Shown here in pieces: positions 6,009 through 10,339 of a DNA stretch of 10,339 nucleotides. The position numbers were made by a program, and so were the translations under genes. How positions within the stretch are numbered: position 1 is the first letter of the stretch; every line of letters starts with the position of its first letter. Origin of the DNA: Flavobacterium sp. (GTDB lineage: Bacteria > Bacteroidota > Bacteroidia > Flavobacteriales > Flavobacteriaceae); NCBI GenBank assembly GCA_003449615.1, contig DMHA01000161.1:4214-14552 (forward strand), written 5' to 3'. Below the pieces are notes generated by a model. It worked only from the letters and a program-made list of their open reading frames with translations. It did not search any database and was not told the DNA's origin.

Positions 6009-6632
6009 CTATCTTCTAGAAATCTCATCTCTTATTTTTGCTGCTTTTTCGTAATCTTCTTGTTGAACTGCTTGCTCTAATAATTCATTCAACTGCGTCA
6101 AACTTTGATTAGAATAGGCTCCGCCCGATTGGTTGCTTTCTTCATTTTGTTTGAAAGTTTCAGGATTAGACAGCACATCATCAATTTCTTGAGCATCTTT
6201 TTCAGGATTCATAGGGTTTGCTTTCAAGAAAATACCTGCTTTGTCTAGTATGTTTTTGTAGGTAAAAATAGGAGCGTTAAATCGCAAGGCCAATGCAATA
6301 GCATCAGATGTTCTAGCATCAATAATTTCTTCGATTTTATCTCTTTCGCATATAAGACTAGAGTAAAAAACACCATCGACTAATTTATGGATGATAATTT
6401 GTTTGACCACAATGTCGAAACGGTCGGCAAAATTTTTGAATAAATCGTGGGTCAATGGTCGTGGTGGTTTTATTTCTTTTTCTAAAGCGATAGCTATGGA
6501 TTGCGCTTCGAAAGCCCCTATGACAATTGGTAATTTTCTATCGCCATCGACTTCGTTCAATATCAAGGCATAAGCTCCATTTTGGGTTTGACTGTAGGAT
6601 ATTCCTTTTATTGATAATTTGACTAAACTCAT
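6009..6632 (-). CDS. Bifunctional nuclease family protein (DUF151) with C-terminal UVR motif
   Basis: The 207-residue protein has a DUF151/BFN domain at about 1-135: a start MSLVKLSIKGISYSQTQNGAYALIL, then the family core LPIVIGAFEAQSIAIALE (34-51), PRPLTHDLF (58-65), and ARTSDAIALALRFNAPIF (106-123). A low-complexity acidic and asparagine-rich linker (about 140-177) leads to a C-terminal UvrB/UvrC-type helical hairpin, LNELLEQAVQQEDYEKAAKIRDEI (181-204). The family was named from plant proteins reported to cleave DNA and RNA. The bacterial role is not settled, so nuclease activity here is inference. The UVR motif suggests protein-protein contact. The gene is leftward, after the etfBA terminator and 368 bp before thyA. 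The ATG at 6632 gives the expected N-terminus. Confidence 0.92.
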   Translation of the reverse strand: MSLVKLSIKGISYSQTQNGAYALILNEVDGDRKLPIVIGAFEAQSIAIALEKEIKPPRPLTHDLFKNFADRFDIVVKQIIIHKLVDGVFYSSLICERDKIEEIIDARTSDAIALALRFNAPIFTYKNILDKAGIFLKANPMNPEKDAQEIDDVLSNPETFKQNEESNQSGGAYSNQSLTQLNELLEQAVQQEDYEKAAKIRDEISRR

Positions 6633-6647
6633 TTTTTAAAGAGAAAA

Positions 6648-6660
6648 AGCACATTGTGCT
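6648..6660. promoter_or_regulatory. Small palindrome upstream of the DUF151 gene
   Basis: AGCACA-T-TGTGCT is a perfect 6-bp inverted repeat with a 1-base centre, 15 bp before the DUF151 start codon. It may act as an operator or a small mRNA hairpin near the translation start. No clear -7 element was found in this leader. Confidence 0.35.
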
Positions 6661-6726
6661 CGTTTATAAAATATTATTTTTAATTTGAAATGGATGCAAT
6701 TTTAATCAAAAAAAGTGGAACTAAAA

Positions 6727-6770
6727 AGCTACCTAAAGCAAAGATACGATTATCTTGTTTTTAGGTAGCT
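6727..6770 (-). terminator. Strong intrinsic terminator after etfBA
   Basis: An 11-bp perfect stem, AGCTACCTAAA (6727-6737) with TTTAGGTAGCT (6760-6770), encloses a second perfect 6-bp stem, AAGATA/TATCTT (6741-6746, 6751-6756), around a 4-base loop CGAT. A 3x3 internal loop separates the stems. Leftward the hairpin is followed directly by TTTTAG, giving a short U-tract. It sits 27 bp beyond the etfA stop, so it should end the etfB-etfA transcript and isolate the DUF151 gene. A-rich flanks on both sides could let it act in both directions. Confidence 0.8.
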
Positions 6771-6796
6771 ATTTTGGTATTAGAATTATAAAAATT

Positions 6797-7762
6797 TTAA
6801 TTCTGTGCTTTAAAAATCTTTAATTTATCGATTAATTTGGGAACAACTTCAAAGGCATCTCCTACAATTCCATAATCGGCAACCTTGAAAAATGGTGCTT
6901 CAGGATCGGTATTAATGACCACTTTTACTTTCGAGGAGTTGATTCCTGCAATGTGCTGTATGGCTCCCGAAATTCCAACGGCAATATATAAATTGGCGGC
7001 AACAGGTTTTCCAGTTTGCCCAACGTGTTCTGAATGAGGTCGCCAGTCTAAATCGGAAACCGGTTTAGAACAAGCTGTTGCAGCACCCAGAACTTCGGCC
7101 AATTCTTCAATCATTCCCCAATTTTCGGGACCTTTCAATCCACGACCGCCTGAAACTACAATATCTGCATCGGCAATGGATACTTTCCCAGAACCTTTTT
7201 CAACTGATTCCACTTTAATTTCAAAATCATTGTCGCCAATGGTTGGATTAAAATCTTCTTGAGATAAAGTAGATGCGTTTTCAAAAATCCCATAAGAGTT
7301 TTTGGCTAAGCCAATGATTTTTACCTCACTACTGATTTCGGTAATATTGAAAGCTTTATTAGAAAAAGCACTTCTTCGAACTTGAAATGGGGAAGTGCTT
7401 AAGGGCAAACCCACAACATTTGAGGCAAATCCAGCTTCGAGTGAAACAGCTACCAGCGGTGCAAGATAAACGCTGTCAGTAGTTGAAGACAAAATTACAA
7501 GTTTTGCAGCTTCTTTTTGGGCAGCTTGTTTGATAACATCGGAGTATGCTTTTGCAGAAAAACCTGATAATTTATCATTGGTTATTTTCAGCACTTTATC
7601 GACTCCATATTTTGATAATTCCGAAACATCTCCAGCATTTATGGTTACTGCTGTAACTGTAGTTCCTAATGATTCCGCAACTTTTTTGGCATAAGAAGCC
7701 AATTCGAAAGCTACTTTTTTAAATTTTCCTTCAACGGATTCTGCATATATTAATATTGACAT
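6797..7762 (-). CDS. etfA: Electron transfer flavoprotein subunit alpha
   Basis: EtfA binds FAD and, with EtfB, carries electrons from acyl-CoA and related dehydrogenases to the quinone pool through ETF:quinone oxidoreductase. It is a cytoplasmic protein. The 321 residues show the N-terminal adenine-nucleotide-hydrolase-like fold ([14 protein letters not shown], about 1-190) and the FAD domain. That domain contains [14 protein letters not shown] (202-215), a [12 protein letters not shown] segment (231-242), [20 protein letters not shown] (247-266) and [20 protein letters not shown] (267-286), followed by [16 protein letters not shown]. This matches the PROSITE-type EtfA signature region. The family often has SR where this protein has SK at 232-233. 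It lies downstream of etfB, 217 bp away and filled with heptamer repeats, which is unusual because these two genes are normally close. A terminator follows. Confidence 0.97.
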   Translation of the reverse strand: MSILIYAESVEGKFKKVAFELASYAKKVAESLGTTVTAVTINAGDVSELSKYGVDKVLKITNDKLSGFSAKAYSDVIKQAAQKEAAKLVILSSTTDSVYLAPLVAVSLEAGFASNVVGLPLSTSPFQVRRSAFSNKAFNITEISSEVKIIGLAKNSYGIFENASTLSQEDFNPTIGDNDFEIKVESVEKGSGKVSIADADIVVSGGRGLKGPENWGMIEELAEVLGAATACSKPVSDLDWRPHSEHVGQTGKPVAANLYIAVGISGAIQHIAGINSSKVKVVINTDPEAPFFKVADYGIVGDAFEVVPKLIDKLKIFKAQN

Positions 7763-7979
7763 AGTGATTTTAGATTGCAGATTTTAGATTGCAGATTTCA
7801 GATTTCAGAATCTGGAAACTAAAAACTTGATTTATATTGTATTTATAATTAACGATTTTAGATTTTAGATTTTAGATTTTAGATTTCGATTTAGAATTTG
7901 GAATTTGGAATTTGGATTTTTTTTCAATCTGCAATCTGTAATCTGCCAACTGCAATACTGCAATCTGCAATCTAAAATC
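7763..7979. repeat. Heptamer-repeat spacer between etfB and etfA, with inverted ends
   Basis: Three blocks of seven-base units fill most of the spacer. Block 1 (7766-7814) has seven units of the GATTTTA/GATTGCA/GATTTCA type. Block 2 (7854-7916) has nine, shifting from GATTTTA to ATTTGGA. Block 3 (7925-7980) holds the same words in reverse complement (CAATCTG, CAATCTA), with one 8-base unit. The 18 bp at 7766-7783 are the exact reverse complement of 7962-7979. One arm therefore starts 3 bp upstream of the etfA ATG and the other abuts the etfB stop, so etf mRNA could fold the whole spacer into a long stem with a large loop. Confidence 0.85.
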
Positions 7980-8726
7980 TTAAATTACTTTGGCTTCGTT
8001 GTGTAATAAATGGATTAATTCGTCTATATTATCGGCAGAAATTAATTTCACAGCCGATTTTGGGGCTGGTTTTTCAAATTTTACCGCTTTGGTATTGATA
8101 GAAGCATCCACGGGTTCAACGACTGTTAAGGGTTTTGTTCTAGCAGTCATAATTCCCCTCATATTCGGAATTCTTAAATCTTTTTCTTCAACCAATCCTT
8201 TTTGCCCACCAATAATTACAGGCAAAGTAGTGGACAAGGTTTCTCTTCCTCCATCAATTTCGCGAATGGCTTTTACATTTGTGCCATCAATAACTAAATC
8301 GGTGCAAGAATTTATAAAATTATATCCCAAAATTCCGGCAATCATTCCAGGCACCATTCCGCCATTGTAATCCAATGATTCTTTTCCGGCAATGACAATG
8401 TCGTAAGCCCCATTTTTGATGACTTCGGCAAGTTGTTTGGCAACAAAAAAACTGTCTGTTGGATTGGCGTTTACTCTGATGGCATCGTTGGCACCAATGG
8501 CCAAAGCTTTTCTTAAAGTAGGTTCTGTTTCTGTTCCGCCAACATTGACAACAGTAATTGTAGCCCCTTGTTGCTCTTGAAACCATACTGCACGAGTCAA
8601 ACCAAATTCATCGTTTGGATTGATTACAAATTGAACTCCATTGGTGTCAAATTGCATGTCATCATTAGTAAAATTGATTTTTGAAGTAGTATCAGGAACG
8701 TGGCTGATGCAAACTAGTATTTTCAT
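7980..8726 (-). CDS. etfB: Electron transfer flavoprotein subunit beta
   Basis: EtfB is the AMP-binding partner of EtfA and docks with the dehydrogenases. The 248-residue length is normal. It starts MKILVCISHVPDTTSKI; early family elements include INPNDEFGLTRAV (35-47) and TLRKALAIGANDAI (70-83). The AMP-site motif is AGKESLDYNGGMVPGMIAGILG (113-134), and the signature REIDGGRETLSTTLPVIIGG (155-174) fits the PROSITE EtfB pattern. RIPNMRGIMTARTKPL (185-200) follows, with the C-terminal arm after it. It is the first gene of a leftward etfB-etfA unit, divergent from pdhB across 239 bp. Its TAA stop runs straight into the heptamer repeats that separate it from etfA. Confidence 0.97.
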   Translation of the reverse strand: MKILVCISHVPDTTSKINFTNDDMQFDTNGVQFVINPNDEFGLTRAVWFQEQQGATITVVNVGGTETEPTLRKALAIGANDAIRVNANPTDSFFVAKQLAEVIKNGAYDIVIAGKESLDYNGGMVPGMIAGILGYNFINSCTDLVIDGTNVKAIREIDGGRETLSTTLPVIIGGQKGLVEEKDLRIPNMRGIMTARTKPLTVVEPVDASINTKAVKFEKPAPKSAVKLISADNIDELIHLLHNEAKVI

Positions 8727-8753
8727 AATTAAGAATTTTTCTAAATTGGTTCA

Positions 8754-8761
8754 CAAATTTA
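8754..8761 (-). promoter_or_regulatory. Possible etfB -7 element
   Basis: Leftward TAAATTTG matches TAnnTTTG, 27 bp before the etfB ATG. The -33 region, about 20 bp further upstream, has no clear TTTG, so this is a partial promoter match. Confidence 0.42.
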
Positions 8762-8926
8762 AAATAAATAATTGGAATAATATACTATGCACGCATAATA
8801 TTTTTTTTTAAAATTATAACGTTTTCGTTAACCTTTGATTTTTCTTTCTTTTGGTAAACTAAATTAAATATAAATAGACATCGCTTTTTTAAAAAAAAAT
8901 TATGCCTTTAAGTGGTTTAAAATATT

Positions 8927-8934
8927 TATTTTTG
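8927..8934 (+). promoter_or_regulatory. Possible pdhB -7 element
   Basis: TATTTTTG matches TAnnTTTG and ends 31 bp before the pdhB ATG, a sensible distance for a short leader. The -33 position carries TTTA at 8907-8910, a weak match. The 239-bp gap shared with etfB is otherwise very AT-rich and shows no other site I can support. Confidence 0.45.
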
Positions 8935-8965
8935 CAAATCAAAATTTATAGAACAAAAAAAAAAT

Positions 8966-9943
8966 ATGAGAACGATACAATTTAGAGAGGCAATTTGCGA
9001 AGCGATGAGCGAAGAAATGCGTCGCGATGAGTCAATATATTTAATGGGTGAAGAAGTTGCCGAATATAATGGTGCCTACAAAGCCTCTAAAGGGATGTTG
9101 GCTGAATTTGGCGAAAAAAGAGTAATCGATACTCCTATCGCAGAGCTTGGTTTTACAGGAATTGCAGTAGGTTCGGCGATGAATGGTTGCAGACCTATTG
9201 TGGAATATATGACTTTCAATTTTTGTTTGGTAGGTATTGACCAAATTATTAATAATGCTGCCAAAATGCGTCAAATGACCGGTGGACAATTTAATATTCC
9301 TATTGTTTTTCGTGGGCCAACAGCTTCGGCGGGACAATTGGGGGCAACACATTCGCAAGCTTTAGAAAATTGGTTTGCCAATACTCCTGGTCTTAAAGTG
9401 GTAGTTCCATCGAATGTTTATGATGCCAAAGGGCTTTTGAAATCGGCTATCCGTGATAATGATCCTGTAATTTTTATGGAATCGGAGCAAATGTATGGAG
9501 ACAAAGGAGAAGTTCCCGATGGTGAATATACAATCCCTATTGGTGTTGCCGATATAAAACGTGAAGGTACAGATGTAACCATCGTGTCTTTTGGAAAAAT
9601 CATCAAAGAAGCCTTTATCGCTGCCGATGAATTGGCCACAGCAGGAATCTCCTGCGAAATTATCGATTTGAGAACCGTTCGCCCAATGGATAATGCAACG
9701 ATTTTAACTTCGGTTAAAAAAACAAATAGATTAGTTATACTTGAGGAAGCTTGGCCTTTTGCTAGCGTTTCTTCTGAAATCACTTATATCGTTCAAGAAC
9801 AAGCTTTTGATTTCCTTGACGCACCCATTCAACGTATTACGACAGCAGATACACCTGCGCCGTATTCGCCAGTTTTGCTAAAAGAGTGGTTGCCCAATGC
9901 GGATGATGTGGTCAAAGCGGTAAAAAAAGTAATGTATAAATAG
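8966..9943 (+). CDS. pdhB: Pyruvate dehydrogenase E1 component, beta subunit
   Basis: With the alpha subunit this forms the ThDP-dependent E1 that decarboxylates pyruvate and acetylates the E2 lipoyl group, feeding acetyl-CoA to the TCA cycle. The 325 residues follow the E1-beta plan. The pyrimidine-binding domain has MGEEVAEYNGAYKASKG (27-43), the ThDP-activating glutamate E60 in TPIAELGFTGIAVG, and VEYMTFNF (79-86). GPTASAGQLGATHSQALENWF (117-137) contains H129. The C-terminal transketolase-like domain has IDLRTVRPMD (233-242) and LEEAWPFASVSSEI (259-272). YNGAYK (34-39) favours pyruvate dehydrogenase over the branched-chain enzyme, but substrate choice cannot be proven here. No E1-alpha or E2 gene adjoins it in the window, so this is a stand-alone pdhB. 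It is divergent from etfB and followed by a repeat-rich gap. Confidence 0.95.
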   Translation: MRTIQFREAICEAMSEEMRRDESIYLMGEEVAEYNGAYKASKGMLAEFGEKRVIDTPIAELGFTGIAVGSAMNGCRPIVEYMTFNFCLVGIDQIINNAAKMRQMTGGQFNIPIVFRGPTASAGQLGATHSQALENWFANTPGLKVVVPSNVYDAKGLLKSAIRDNDPVIFMESEQMYGDKGEVPDGEYTIPIGVADIKREGTDVTIVSFGKIIKEAFIAADELATAGISCEIIDLRTVRPMDNATILTSVKKTNRLVILEEAWPFASVSSEITYIVQEQAFDFLDAPIQRITTADTPAPYSPVLLKEWLPNADDVVKAVKKVMYK

Positions 9944-9956
9944 ATTTTCAAATCTA
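9941..9956 (+). repeat. Hairpin formed with the pdhB stop codon
   Basis: TAGATTT-TC-AAATCTA is a perfect 7-bp stem whose first three bases are the pdhB TAG. It is short and AT-rich with no T-run after it, so it is a weak terminator candidate at best. TAGATTT is also one of the heptamer words seen after the permease gene. Confidence 0.55.
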
Positions 9957-10033
9957 CTGGGTTATGTGTGAAAAGCTAAAACAATTAAAATAATAAGACA
10001 GCTCACCAATAAATAAACCATTAAGAAAATTAA

Positions 10034-10305
10034 GAAAATTAAGATCTATTGTGCTTAATGAATCTTAACTTTCTTAATTGTATAAATAATAAGCTAAATG
10101 TTCACGCTATTTTATGAAGAACCAGAAAATTAAGATTTATTGCGCTTAATGAACCTTAACTTTCTTCATTGTGTAAATAACAAGCTAATTGTTCACACTA
10201 TTTCCTGAAGAACCAGAAAATTAAGATTTGCAGTGTTCTTAACTTTCTTATTTTTCTTAATGGTTTAAAAAAATAGGAATGTTCACAACATTTTCATTAG
10301 AACCA
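10034..10305. repeat. Three tandem ~91-bp repeats downstream of pdhB
   Basis: GAAAATTAAGAT marks the start of each unit at 10034, 10125 and 10216, exactly 91 bp apart. Units 1 and 2 differ at about 10 of 91 positions, mostly transitions. Unit 3 (90 bp) is more diverged but keeps TTAACTTTCTT, GTTCAC and the AGAACCA end. Unit 1 begins with a 12-bp stem containing one mismatch (10034-10045 with 10062-10073) around a 16-base loop; units 2 and 3 keep weaker versions. The unit length is not a multiple of three and I see no reading frame in it. The rest of the 396-bp gap from 9944 to the edge holds the hairpin at 9941-9956, a short TTAAGAAAA tandem (10021-10043), and nothing else I can support. Confidence 0.88.
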
Positions 10306-10339
10306 ATTTTTTAAACTTACCCTAAACTCGCAACAGGAT

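Noticed and set aside
7990..8370. A 126-codon rightward open frame antisense to etfB
   Set aside because: It lies wholly inside the well-supported etfB and has no recognisable protein features.
9418..9783. A 121-codon leftward open frame antisense to pdhB
   Set aside because: It is a mirror-frame opening inside pdhB, with no family pattern or start signal.
9941..9956. An intrinsic terminator at the pdhB stop
   Set aside because: The stem is short, AT-rich and not followed by a T-run; recorded only as a hairpin.
10034..10305. A CRISPR array
   Set aside because: Units are contiguous 91-bp repeats without unique spacers, only three copies, and there are no cas genes. The heptamer and octamer blocks also lack a repeat-spacer layout.
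10317..10339. The 3' end of a leftward gene at the right edge (a short frame ending in TAA at 10319-10317)
   Set aside because: Only about six codons are inside the window, too few to support a gene or a family.

Overview
The window looks like chromosomal DNA of a Flavobacterium or a close relative (Bacteroidota). It is AT-rich, the proteins read as typical flavobacterial versions, no Shine-Dalgarno sites stand out, and several genes are preceded by TAnnTTTG, the -7 element of Bacteroidota promoters. All nine protein genes are recognisable housekeeping genes: MreC (cut by the left edge), MreB, PurH, a MacB/FtsX-type ABC permease, thymidylate synthase, a DUF151 bifunctional-nuclease-family protein, EtfA, EtfB and the pyruvate dehydrogenase E1 beta subunit. 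I see no new protein system, no tRNA or rRNA, no CRISPR and no transposase gene.

Layout. Positions 1-3132 hold a leftward block purH-mreB-mreC: purine synthesis followed by the rod-shape (elongasome) genes. Positions 3078-3432 are a divergent intergenic region with a REPIN-like pair of hairpins inside two interleaved inverted repeats. Positions 3433-4680 hold the rightward permease, which converges on the leftward thyA (4789-5640). Positions 5641-6008 are a repeat-filled gap behind thyA, followed by the leftward DUF151 gene (6009-6632), a strong terminator (6727-6770) and the leftward etfB-etfA pair. The two etf genes are separated by 217 bp of seven-base repeats. pdhB runs rightward from 8966, divergent from etfB, and is followed by 396 bp that contain three ~91-bp tandem repeats.

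Metabolic links. PurH supplies IMP and ThyA supplies dTMP; both use folate one-carbon units. EtfAB and pyruvate dehydrogenase are both central carbon and electron-transfer functions, read outward from a shared 239-bp control region. MreB and MreC organise lateral wall synthesis.

The unusual content lies between the genes. Most striking is a tandem array of ~134-bp units behind thyA in which each unit carries a decayed copy of the first ~12 codons of thyA, next to a perfect 25-bp inverted repeat that spans the gap. The etfB-etfA spacer is built from heptamers related to GATTTTA and GATTGCA and arranged as a long inverted repeat, with its base at the etfB stop codon and 3 bp from the etfA start. 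Similar heptamers begin inside the stop codon of the permease gene, and a single copy sits at the stop of pdhB.
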